Shown piece by piece: positions 1 to 6,806 of a DNA stretch of 6,814 nucleotides (positions are counted from its first letter, which is position 1; every line of letters begins with the position of its first letter). The notes beneath the pieces were generated by a model. It had not been told where the DNA came from and did no database searches. It saw nothing but the letters and a program-made list of their open reading frames with translations. A program made the translations under genes and the position numbers. Source of the DNA: Synergistales bacterium (GTDB lineage: Bacteria > Synergistota > Synergistia > Synergistales > Aminobacteriaceae); NCBI GenBank assembly GCA_025997935.1, contig BNVG01000109.1, forward strand, positions 1 through 6,814. Direction: 5' to 3'.

Positions 1-3000
1 TATGTAAAAATATTAAATGGAGTGTGGACGAAAATGGCTACCGCAACATTGGAACGCGAAAAACTATCACGGATCGTTATGAGCTTGCCGGACAACAAGG
101 TGATCGAGGCGATTGACTTAATCGAAAATCTTAGTGTTGGCGGCGACGAGTCCAATACAATGACGAGGTGCGCTCTCTTTCGGGAACATCTTGACGCCAT
201 GAAGGGCAGGAAAGACCCGCCGCCCGAGGACAGGAAAACACCGTTGACAGCCATAGAGGGCTTTGCGGAGCTCCAGCCCTCGGCTATGTAGGACGGCGAC
301 GGCGCGGGGAAGTCTATCGCGCTCGTGTTTTCCTTCGTCAGAGGCTTGGGGTCTACGCCGTAGGCGCTCTTGAAGTCGTTCTGGAACAATCTGGTCGCGG
401 GCACCGCAAAAGCGCCGAAGCTCAGAACCTCGGAATACTGCTGAAGGGTATTGACATTGAACAACCCAAGTCTGTCTATATATTTCGGGTCTATATTGAT
501 GCTGAAATACTCGCTTTCCACCTCAAGCCAAGCGCCGTCGCTCACTTGCTGCCCGTATTGATTGTATCCAACTGTCGTCACCGAGATATACGTCCTGCCC
601 GGAGAAAGCGCGGTTATGTTTCCGTATCCGTCGATGGTAGCGCACCTTTCGTTGCTGCTATTCCATGTGACGGCCTCCGCAAGCGGTCTGTTCGCCGAAT
701 CATAAACAATGGCGGTCAGGCTCGTCGTTTGGCCTATTCTGGTCATGTTGTTCGGTATGCCGCTCATGACGACGCGGTTGATAACGCCGCTGGGGTTAGG
801 GCCAGGGCCGGGGCTACCGCCACTATTGCTCTCATATGCGCCGACGTCAGTATATCTTGAGACGGTCGGAGAAGGACGGGGCTGCCCACGTTCGTCGAAC
901 AGAGATCCGCCCTCTATGAAAACCGCATAAGCCGCATACCTAATATTCGGGTCGTCTATGGGTATTCTGTCAAGAGCGGGATTAACGGAACCCTCTGTGG
1001 TGTCGATCAAGGCTATCGTGTCGAGCGTTTGCGTTATGCCCCTTAGCGGCGCTGGCGTAATGTCCAAAGTCGATCCGGCCGAAGGAGGTATTGTACCTGA
1101 TGTCGGCGCGTGCCATTTAGGTTCAAGGGCAGATTCAAACACAAGTCCTGGTGTAATTGCTGCCGAGCTATATACCGACGGAACAATATCTCTTAGATTG
1201 TTTACGTTGCCCTTGCTGACCGGATCGCGGACTAAAGTGTCGGCAATCCAATTAGTGTGCGGACTCTTGCCGCTACTGCCAATAAAACCATAATCTTGGA
1301 TAATGTTATACCCAAGTGATTTGACGGAGTTAGTATCGCGTAAAATATCCTCTCCGCAATCCGGCCCCTCGTTGCCTACATATATACTGGCTCCCATATT
1401 GAGCCCTGTGGCTTTTGTGTAAAGAGCCCCGCCTTGTCCGGCTCTATTGTCGTAAAATGTGCTGTAGAGGATAACATTATTGGTACTGTCGCTTACTTGC
1501 GTATCCAGATAAACAGCCCCGCCATATCCCTGCCCCGCCTCGTTGTGATAGAAAGTGCAGTTTATAGCCTGAAAAATCGTTGAGTTTATATACGCCGCGC
1601 CGCCTTTCTGTCCGGTATTCCTCAAGACATTGTTTCTGAAAAGGCTACGATTTAAGGTGGCCCTTGCGCCGATCAGCGAGAGAGCGCCGCCATCCCCACC
1701 GGATGAATTGCTCTCAAATACGGACAAACTGATGGTTGTATTGCTGCCCGGTCCGGCTCCTAACCTGTAAATCGCTCCGCCGCTACCGGCTGTAGCGCTA
1801 TTGCCAAGGAAAAAAGATGACGTTATATTGGCGTCGTATGCTCCCAAATACAAGGCTCCGCCGTAGTTTGCGGCAGTATTATATATAAAAGATGTGTTTT
1901 TGCTCTCCAAATATTGGCAAAATATAGCCCCCCCGCTGTCCGTAGCGGTATTTCCGGTTGCGCCATCGTAGCCGAAAACACAGTTGTTCACGTCACTCTT
2001 ACTGCCGCTGTAAACAGCGCCTCCCGCGATAGCGGTATTGTTTAGAAAAATGCTCCTTATTAGCGTAGCGTCAAATCTGCTATAAAGAGCGCCGCCGTAT
2101 TGCGCCGCCGTATTTGCCTTAAACTCAACGGTCGCGAGGGGTAGAGGCTCGACTTTAATATAACCGGCGTAAATAGCGCCGCCTCCATAATTTGGTGTTA
2201 TGCTTTTAGAGCTGTTAGACGCGAAACTGCCCCCAGTGACAGTAACCCTAGCGGAGTTGGTATTGTTTATGGCGTAGACGGCGCCGCCCGAGTCATTGGC
2301 GGTGTTGCTCGCGAATGTGCCGCCGCTGATTGTGGAATCCGCGCCGGCGCGTATCGCCCCGCCGTTTGCCGTTGCGGTATTGTAACTAAGAAGGGTGGTT
2401 CCCCCGCTCACATTTACCGCGACAGAGCCGTATATCGCCCCGCCGTCGGCTGTGGCTTCGTTATATGTAAAGGTTCCTCCGCTTACAGTGACTGCGCCGG
2501 AGCCGTATATCGCCCCGCCGTTGACAGTGGCCTTGTTGGGTGTGATGGTTCCAAATTCTCCGCTGGTCACGTTTACCGCGCCGGCGCTATATATCGCGCC
2601 GCCACTACCGGTCGCGGTATTGCCGTCGAAATTTCCGCCGCTGACCGTTACTGTACCTACACTATCGCTATAAACCGCTCCGCCGTCGCCATTGGTTGTT
2701 TTGTTGTTCGTGAAGGTCAAATTAGCGCCAAGGGTCGGTAGCGCCACACTTGAGGCTATTGCGCCGCCATTACTGTCCGCGGTATTGCCGGTAAATTCTA
2801 CCTCACTGGCAACGCTAAAATCGACCGTGCCTCCCGTGATGCTAATAGCTCCGCCACTTGCTGCGGTGTTAGTAGTAAAAGAGGTTTTCTCTCCAATAAA
2901 CTCCAACTTTCCACTTCCAATGACGATCGCTCCGGCTGTGTTGCCGGTGAAGCTCACCCCGTTGAACGTCGTCGGTATGCTCGTCGCCGTTCCGCTTATA

Positions 3001-3731
3001 GTTACAGCTCTGACTGTTGTGTTACCGGTGAAGCTCGTTCCGTTGAACGTCGCTGTTCCGCTGTTGACGTTGACGGCTCCAGCCGTGCCGTTCTCAAACT
3101 TGTTGTTTGCTCCGCTGAACGTAGCCTCTCCGCCGTTGTTTACGGTAACGGCAGTAGTCGTGTTCCCTGAGAATGTGTTGCCTCCGCTGAACGTCGCTGT
3201 TCCGCCGTTGTTTACGGTGACAACTCCGGCTCCGGTGAACGTATTGCCGGTAAAATTGGCCTTGACGCCGGTTCCGGTTATAGATACAGCGCCGCCGGTG
3301 ACGTTACTGAATGTGGTGCCAGTAAAATTGGCCGCGCCGCCTGTGATGGCTACAGCTCCGCCGTTTCCGCCATTGAAAGCAGTGCTACCGCTGAACTCGA
3401 CCGTTCCTCCGGTTATAGCTACCGCGCCTCCAGTTACGGCATTGAACACGGTATTTTCAAATTTAACATTACCGGTGGTGATTGTGATAGGCCCTACGCC
3501 ACCAAAAGCATTCGCTGCTGTGCCTTTTGAAATAGTGACATCTCGCCCCACCGAGACAGCACCTGTCGTAAGTGTAATCGTGCTATCAATGATAATATTC
3601 GCAATGGCGGTATCAGCTATAGCATCAGTAAACTCAATTAATGTGGTAACATTAGGGGAGGCAGCCCACCCCGTCCCCGCTCCCACCAAAATCACAAGAG
3701 CCGCTACGACGCTTAAAAATATCTTCTTCAT
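1..3731 (-). CDS. Large secreted beta-helix (Pmp-like repeat) surface protein with BIG2-like domain; 3' end not in window
   Basis: The ATG at 3731 starts an open frame of 1243 codons that reaches the left edge without a stop. Residues 1-24 are a signal peptide (MKKIFLSVVAAL..., cleavage near GWAA). Residues about 65-290 are Thr/Gly/Asn-rich short repeats of the TATFxGxxFTGNT...AVxVxxG kind, 22-24 residues each. GGA[ILVA] motifs run from residue 101 to 769, twenty-one in all, eighteen of them after residue 293 at about 28-residue spacing, paired with FxxN motifs; this is the pattern of chlamydial polymorphic membrane protein repeats, which fold as a right-handed beta-helix. Residues about 780-967 close the helix, with SLGYNII at 805 and FDERGQPRP at 945 to DVGAYE at 962, as in choice-of-anchor Q proteins. 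A Gly/Pro linker leads to a BIG2-like Ig domain (about 987-1068). Residues 1069-1147 are unrecognised. Left of position 291 the translation no longer looks protein-like and an opposite-strand gene overlaps. A C-terminal sorting signal like that of its operon partner is expected but not seen. Role inferred: adhesin or surface filament. Confidence 0.9.
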   Translation of the reverse strand, partial: MKKIFLSVVAALVILVGAGTGWAASPNVTTLIEFTDAIADTAIANIIIDSTITLTTGAVSVGRDVTISKGTAANAFGGVGPITITTGNVKFENTVFNAVTGGAVAITGGTVEFSGSTAFNGGNGGAVAITGGAANFTGTTFSNVTGGAVSITGTGVKANFTGNTFTGAGVVTVNNGGTATFSGGNTFSGNTTTAVTVNNGGEATFSGANNKFENGTAGAVNVNSGTATFNGTSFTGNTTVRAVTISGTATSIPTTFNGVSFTGNTAGAIVIGSGKLEFIGEKTSFTTNTAASGGAISITGGTVDFSVASEVEFTGNTADSNGGAIASSVALPTLGANLTFTNNKTTNGDGGAVYSDSVGTVTVSGGNFDGNTATGSGGAIYSAGAVNVTSGEFGTITPNKATVNGGAIYGSGAVTVSGGTFTYNEATADGGAIYGSVAVNVSGGTTLLSYNTATANGGAIRAGADSTISGGTFASNTANDSGGAVYAINNTNSARVTVTGGSFASNSSKSITPNYGGGAIYAGYIKVEPLPLATVEFKANTAAQYGGALYSRFDATLIRSIFLNNTAIAGGAVYSGSKSDVNNCVFGYDGATGNTATDSGGAIFCQYLESKNTSFIYNTAANYGGALYLGAYDANITSSFFLGNSATAGSGGAIYRLGAGPGSNTTISLSVFESNSSGGDGGALSLIGARATLNRSLFRNNVLRNTGQKGGAAYINSTIFQAINCTFYHNEAGQGYGGAVYLDTQVSDSTNNVILYSTFYDNRAGQGGALYTKATGLNMGASIYVGNEGPDCGEDILRDTNSVKSLGYNIIQDYGFIGSSGKSPHTNWIADTLVRDPVSKGNVNNLRDIVPSVYSSAAITPGLVFESALEPKWHAPTSGTIPPSAGSTLDITPAPLRGITQTLDTIALIDTTEGSVNPALDRIPIDDPNIRYAAYAVFIEGGSLFDERGQPRPSPTVSRYTDVGAYESNSGGSPGPGPNPSGVINRVVMSGIPNNMTRIGQTTSLTAIVYDSANRPLAEAVTWNSSNERCATIDGYGNITALSPGRTYISVTTVGYNQYGQQVSDGAWLEVESEYFSINIDPKYIDRLGLFNVNTLQQYSEVLSFGAFAVPATRLFQNDFKSAYGVDPKPLTKENTSAIDFPAPSPSYIAEGWSSAKPSMAVNGVFLSSGGGSFLPFMASRCSRKRAHLVIVLDSSPPTLRFSIKSIASITLLSGKLITIRDSFSRSNVAVAIFVHTPFNIFT
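34..291 (+). CDS. Small hypothetical protein with antitoxin-like (DUF2281-type) N-terminus, possibly chimeric
   Basis: The frame encodes 85 residues. The first part, LEREKLSRIVMSLPDNK followed by VIEAIDLIENL, is an amphipathic helix pair resembling the start of DUF2281-type and other small antitoxins (a 'LPEEKVEEVLDFIEFL'-like pattern). The ATG at 34 is preferred because GGAG lies at 19-22, 11 bases upstream; a GTG at 22 is the longer alternative and has no clear ribosome site. The C-terminal half (REHLDAMKGRKDPPPEDRK, then a tail ending QPSAM) is not recognisable. No toxin partner follows: from 291 rightward the plus strand is non-coding and the minus strand carries the 3' part of a large adhesin. 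The minus-strand adhesin frame also stays open through this whole gene, so the two calls conflict. The helical N-terminus favours a real gene here, with its last third possibly fused to adhesin sequence. Resemblance is to a fold pattern only; function is uncertain. Confidence 0.45.
   Translation: MATATLEREKLSRIVMSLPDNKVIEAIDLIENLSVGGDESNTMTRCALFREHLDAMKGRKDPPPEDRKTPLTAIEGFAELQPSAM
2425..2520 (-). repeat. Near-identical DNA repeat inside the surface gene (75-bp offset)
   Basis: A 21-base string with the core gccgtatatcgccccgccg occurs at 2425-2445 and again, identical, at 2500-2520. The offset of 75 bases is 25 codons, so exchange between copies keeps the frame. A related, diverged copy (gcgctatatatcgcgccgcc) lies about 85 bases further right, near 2584. 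These encode the GGAIYGS strands of consecutive helix turns. Confidence 0.8.
3111..3218 (-). repeat. 72-bp tandem repeat near the 5' end of the surface gene
   Basis: Positions 3111-3146 and 3183-3218 are near copies at an offset of 72 bases (24 codons). Each holds tccgctgaacgt, a short variable stretch, then the identical tccgccgttgtttacggt. They encode VNNGG followed by ATFSG. Related tgaacgt-containing copies at about 2960 and 3040 show the same unit continuing with more divergence. Recombination between copies would add or remove 24 residues in frame. Confidence 0.8.
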
Positions 3732-3737
3732 CTCAAT

Positions 3738-5699
3738 CTACCTCCGTTTCAAAAGCGCGGGCGCTAAAAATATCGCAGCCAAGGTCAGCAAGCCGCCGAC
3801 GCCCGCCGAGCAACCGCTGCTGCCTCCGCCGTCTCCGCCGCCGCTTCTACTGCTGCCGCTACCGTCCGTCGGGGCGTATTCCTTGGGCGCGGTGAAGAAC
3901 GTCATGTCCCAACGGCCATTTTCGTTTCCGTCCCTGATCAGGGTGTAGCTGTTGTCAGTCGGGGTCGCGTCGACGGTGTCGTTCACCAAGCGGACGACAG
4001 GCCGCGTCCCGCCGTCCAGCATCATTACGATAAAGTGAACCGTAATGACGTTTCGCTGTTCGTCCATAAATACCTTGACGGTCTTTCTGTAGGCGTCGGC
4101 GTCTTTCGATTCCTCTTTGAGCCACTTTATGAGGTCGAGATTAAAGCCCGTACCGCTTCGCAGAAAAACGCTGAAATAGTCCGAGAAAATATCGCGTATG
4201 TCGCCGCCGTCGCTGTTTCGGGAGCTGTTCAGCAGCTCAGTCCACACTCTGCTTACAATCTGGTTATCCTTGGAGAGGTTCAGAGTGACGTGAATCGGCA
4301 GCAAGCCGTTCGGCCCGAGCTTAGACGGAACGGCTGCGGAGAGCTCGAAGGAATTTACCACGTCGCTCGCCACGTATTTGTATTGCACGGCGCTCGGCAT
4401 GGAGAACGGAGGCTCTTGCTGCTTGACGTCCTTCACGCCCATTATCGCGCCTACGTCTTTAAGGAAGTGATCCTCCTGGATGTTGGCCGGCAAGAACTTA
4501 AAGCCGTTGACGGTGTAGCTCGCTACCTTTGACGTGGTATCGGAGACCGCGCCGAAGTCGAGGCCGAAAACAGAGCGGTGCGATATGGTCATAGTTCTGA
4601 AATCCTGATATGGATCTACGGGATACACGTACATGGCCTCTTTGACGCCCTTGACGACGTTGAACTGCTGTCTGTAAGTGGTGACAAGTCCGGGCGGCAT
4701 ATGGCTCAGGTCGTCTAAAAAGTGGGGGTATTTAGAGACGTCGGGCGCGTCCGGAATGTCAAAAGCCCAGCGCGTGGGAGACATCGGAGAATAGGGAGCT
4801 TTGCCGTCGTAACGCTGTAACGCGTAGCGTATGCCGCTGTAGTTGGCCACGTCAGTCTGGAGACTGTAATTGATGGGGCCGTTGCTGTCGATTGGAACCT
4901 GCTGAATAGGCACAAAGACCCAGTCTTTGAACGAATCGGGCACAAAGTATTTGTTGCTCAGGCTGTCGGGGTCGTAGTCGTTTGCGACGCCCCACTTGAA
5001 CTTGTCGCGAGCGACGATGTTTCCGTAACTGGCCGCTACGTTGGTATCGCGCATCGTGGAATTTATCCTGAGATAGGCTCTTGTGCCGTTGACGCTGTCC
5101 TCGGCCATGCCGTTATATACATTAGCGATGATGAATGGCACCTCAAGGGTTTGGGAGGGGGCGTTTTTGGGGTTTTGATGAAAGATGAAATTGCCCCGCA
5201 CGGTTCTGTAGTCGCTCGGCCCGTTTGAGAATCTGATGTCATAAAGCTGATCCGTGTTGTTCGTTCCATTTGATGTTTTTTCTATTTTGTAAAAAGCCCC
5301 GAGCGAGTTGCCCACGACGACGTCCTGCGTAGAGTCTGCGTCATTACGCTGGTAGTAGTCAAAACTGACGCGAAAGTGCCCCTCGCCCTCCGGCAGCACC
5401 AAAAACAACGTATGTATCGGCTCTTTCGTCAGGCCCGACTTGCCAAAGCCGTTTGTCAGATATGCCGAGTCGCGGTCGTTAATGAAGTTCGCCTCCGTGT
5501 CCATCGAAACAACCGTGGACGCGCCGCCGGAATCTCCGCCTATAGTCACCGCCACCCATTGCGCCCCGACGCCCGACGCCCCGTTTTGCGGCGCGTTTTT
5601 AGAGAACACGTCGTCAAACCGATAAAGCGCCTCAGCGCTCCCCCGAACGCACAACATATAAGCGCACAAAAGCAATACCGCCGCTCCAATTTTTCTCAA
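3738..5699 (-). CDS. Secreted surface protein of unknown function with Synergist-type C-terminal sorting signal
   Basis: The product has 653 residues. Its TTG start is chosen because it gives a clean signal peptide: MRKIGAAVLLL..., cleavage near GSAEA at residue 24. No in-frame ATG or GTG lies between it and the upstream stop at 5739-5741. The body (25-585) is mixed, aromatic-rich and polar, with no enzyme motif that I recognise. Residues 590-598, DGNENGRWD, fit a DxNxNGxxD calcium-binding loop. Residues 614-628 are a Gly/Ser linker, then SGCSAG with Cys630, a hydrophobic helix and KRR at the end. That tail matches the Synergist-CTERM pattern, which is analogous to GlyGly-CTERM signals that are recognised and cleaved at the membrane during export. 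The protein is therefore probably exported and attached at the cell surface. The large beta-helix gene follows after six bases, so the pair is one operon and may act together. The exact function cannot be assigned. Confidence 0.9.
   Translation of the reverse strand: MRKIGAAVLLLCAYMLCVRGSAEALYRFDDVFSKNAPQNGASGVGAQWVAVTIGGDSGGASTVVSMDTEANFINDRDSAYLTNGFGKSGLTKEPIHTLFLVLPEGEGHFRVSFDYYQRNDADSTQDVVVGNSLGAFYKIEKTSNGTNNTDQLYDIRFSNGPSDYRTVRGNFIFHQNPKNAPSQTLEVPFIIANVYNGMAEDSVNGTRAYLRINSTMRDTNVAASYGNIVARDKFKWGVANDYDPDSLSNKYFVPDSFKDWVFVPIQQVPIDSNGPINYSLQTDVANYSGIRYALQRYDGKAPYSPMSPTRWAFDIPDAPDVSKYPHFLDDLSHMPPGLVTTYRQQFNVVKGVKEAMYVYPVDPYQDFRTMTISHRSVFGLDFGAVSDTTSKVASYTVNGFKFLPANIQEDHFLKDVGAIMGVKDVKQQEPPFSMPSAVQYKYVASDVVNSFELSAAVPSKLGPNGLLPIHVTLNLSKDNQIVSRVWTELLNSSRNSDGGDIRDIFSDYFSVFLRSGTGFNLDLIKWLKEESKDADAYRKTVKVFMDEQRNVITVHFIVMMLDGGTRPVVRLVNDTVDATPTDNSYTLIRDGNENGRWDMTFFTAPKEYAPTDGSGSSRSGGGDGGGSSGCSAGVGGLLTLAAIFLAPALLKRR
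3741..3745 (-). promoter_or_regulatory. Shine-Dalgarno site of the large surface gene, next to the upstream stop codon
   Basis: On the minus strand GGAGG is followed directly by the TAG stop of the 653-residue gene (3738-3740) and then six more bases before ATG at 3731, a spacing of nine bases. This near-ideal site fixes the start of the large gene and implies translational coupling with the gene before it. Confidence 0.85.
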
Positions 5700-5816
5700 A
5701 ACCCAAAACCCCCCCCAGAATAAAATACGGCATTCAAGTCAATCTATGTAACGTCAGACTCAAAAGCACTTTACAGAAAGGATAAGCGAAGAACGAATAT
5801 CGGGCAATCGAGTCGG
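5700..5816 (-). promoter_or_regulatory. Gap likely holding the promoter of the two-gene surface operon
   Basis: These 117 bases separate the nuclease stop from the secreted protein start and contain no gene. They are AT-richer than their flanks. On the minus strand a TTGACT (5737-5742) and a TATTTTATTCT stretch just before the G run resemble promoter elements, but the spacing between them is too short (about 9-14 bases), so no -35/-10 pair can be called. No hairpin with a T run was found to terminate the nuclease transcript; readthrough is possible. Confidence 0.3.
5709..5716 (-). repeat. Run of eight G upstream of the TTG start (possible slippage tract)
   Basis: Read on the minus strand, eight consecutive G residues lie nine bases before the TTG start of the secreted protein gene, in the place where a Shine-Dalgarno sequence should be. 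No better ribosome site is visible, so the run probably serves as one. Homopolymer runs of this length at the 5' end of surface protein genes are known sites of slipped-strand phase variation in several bacteria. Confidence 0.6.
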
Positions 5817-6806
5817 CTATATAGACAAAATCTCACTCTCAGGCAAGCCCGTATATTTCATAACGGTTTCGACGGGAAGTTTGTCCGCGAGCATAGAGCG
5901 CGCCATAGCTAAGAGGGTTTCTTCTCTGCCCTTCTTTATGCCCTCCTTTATGCCCTCCTTTATGCCCTCCTTTATGCCCTCCTTTATGCCCTCCTTCATA
6001 CCTTCTTGCTTGCTTCGTTCGCGAACAAATGTCCTAAAAGGCGTCTCCATATCCCGCAAGGCCATAGGTTTCTCCTCCTTCAAAACTTCTATTTCAAATT
6101 GATCCAGTTCCATAAGAGCATCTTCGTCGCTGATATGCAGTATGCCGTCAATAAAAGCTAAGAAATCATCCTTGTTGGCTCTGCTCCAGTTGTACCTGTT
6201 CAGAAGCGTCAGGAGTTCTTTGAAAAACACAAATTTCTTGCGCTCGTCGCGCTTCGCTTTTATGGCGCACTGCCCCGCGTAAAGAGCCAAGTCAAAAGGG
6301 TTATCGCTGTTCTTTAGTTCCGCCGAGTCTAAATCCGCTACGACTATTCTGTTGTAGCGATACGTAATCTCACTGCCGAAAAGACGCGACTTATAAAAGG
6401 GCGCTTCGTCAGGGCTTCGCTTGTCCGTCACTATCGCAAGTCCCACGACGGGCTCTTTTTTGTTTGAAAATATCAGCGTCATATACAAAAACATACGCTT
6501 TGCCAGATCGCCGCCGCCATTGCCTTGAAGCTCGCAATGAAGCAAAACGCAAGCATATTCACCATTCAACAATGGAACAGACGCCAATAAATCAGCTACG
6601 CGCAGATTTGTCTTCGTTCTTCGCGCCAAGCTCCGCAGTTCTTTATCCAAAAACATTGGAGGCTTACTTTTGTCAGCGCACACGTAGAGCTCTGGAATAC
6701 AGCGCAAAAGCATCTCATAGAAAAAGCTCATTACGAGTTCTTTCCAAAGGGCGTCTTTGTTTATTTGCGCGCTACGAGTTTTGCCCGTTTCACTCAACCC
6801 CTGCAC
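5817..6806 (-). CDS. Rpn-family / PD-(D/E)XK nuclease (transposase-like) with C-terminal KEGI repeats
   Basis: The 329-residue product follows the Rpn/YhgA-like (PD-(D/E)XK nuclease family transposase) pattern from end to end: DALWKELVMSFFYEML at 18-33, then PELY (38-41), FLDKEL with Asp54, and the hallmark HCELQG with Glu92 and Gln94, which fits the E-x-Q variant of the catalytic core. KRMFLYMTLIF (103-113), PVVGLAIVTD (119-128), LFGSEITYRY (142-151) and NPFDLALYA (169-177) complete the domain. Family members such as E. coli RpnA are DNA endonucleases that promote RecA-independent recombination. Residues 268-292 are repeated KEGI units, typical of the family tail; the last part (295-329) ends PVETVMKYTGLPESEILSI, a small helix-turn-helix-like motif also common there. 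The GTG start at 6806 has GGAGG only two bases away, so the true start may be TTG at 6797 (spacing 11) or lie beyond the right edge. Function in this strain is inferred from the family. Confidence 0.85.
   Translation of the reverse strand: MQGLSETGKTRSAQINKDALWKELVMSFFYEMLLRCIPELYVCADKSKPPMFLDKELRSLARRTKTNLRVADLLASVPLLNGEYACVLLHCELQGNGGGDLAKRMFLYMTLIFSNKKEPVVGLAIVTDKRSPDEAPFYKSRLFGSEITYRYNRIVVADLDSAELKNSDNPFDLALYAGQCAIKAKRDERKKFVFFKELLTLLNRYNWSRANKDDFLAFIDGILHISDEDALMELDQFEIEVLKEEKPMALRDMETPFRTFVRERSKQEGMKEGIKEGIKEGIKEGIKEGIKKGREETLLAMARSMLADKLPVETVMKYTGLPESEILSI
5935..5994 (-). repeat. Five perfect 12-bp tandem repeats coding KEGI
   Basis: The top-strand unit tttatgccctcc occurs five times without a mismatch, and degenerate copies flank it (5923-5934 with nine of twelve bases matching, 5995-6006 with eight). 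The unit length is a multiple of three, so gain or loss of copies lengthens or shortens the helical KEGI tail of the nuclease without breaking the frame. Confidence 0.95.

Larger units (their letters stand above)
1425..3431 (-). repeat. Protein-level beta-helix repeat array (GGA[ILV] / FxxN)
   Basis: This stretch of the large surface gene encodes twenty-one GGA motifs, for example SGGAIYSAG, NGGAIYGSG, DGGAIYGSV, YGGALYLGA and SGGAIYRLG, alternating with FxxN turns such as FDGN, FTYN, FASN and FLNN. The right-hand (N-terminal) part has only three GGA motifs and is dominated by shorter Thr-rich units; the left-hand part is regular. The change of repeat type lies near residue 290 (about position 2855). 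Confidence 0.85.

Noticed and set aside
546..1293. Overlapping plus-strand frames of 70-111 codons
   Set aside because: They are antisense to the closing segment and Ig domain of the adhesin, whose motifs are clear on the minus strand.
1425..3431. Regular repeats considered as a CRISPR array
   Set aside because: The repeats are imperfect, in frame, without constant-length unique spacers, and are explained by protein beta-helix turns.
2692..3948. A 418-codon open frame on the plus strand, rich in Pro, Val, Leu and Ala
   Set aside because: It is antisense to the repeat zone of the adhesin and runs across the end of the neighbouring gene. Its composition is the mirror of Gly/Thr/Asn codons, it lacks a ribosome site and domain pattern, and the minus strand has a signal peptide and family motifs.
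4035..4532. Plus-strand frame of 165 codons
   Set aside because: It lies wholly inside the secreted protein gene, with no recognisable domain and no upstream ribosome site; it is a shadow of that gene.
5740..5816. Possible transcription terminator after the nuclease gene
   Set aside because: Only weak short complementary stretches such as CTTT/AAAG were found, with no strong stem followed by a T run.
5881..6102. Plus-strand frame with repeated PSFM units
   Set aside because: It is the antisense reading of the KEGI repeats in the nuclease gene and nothing else supports it.
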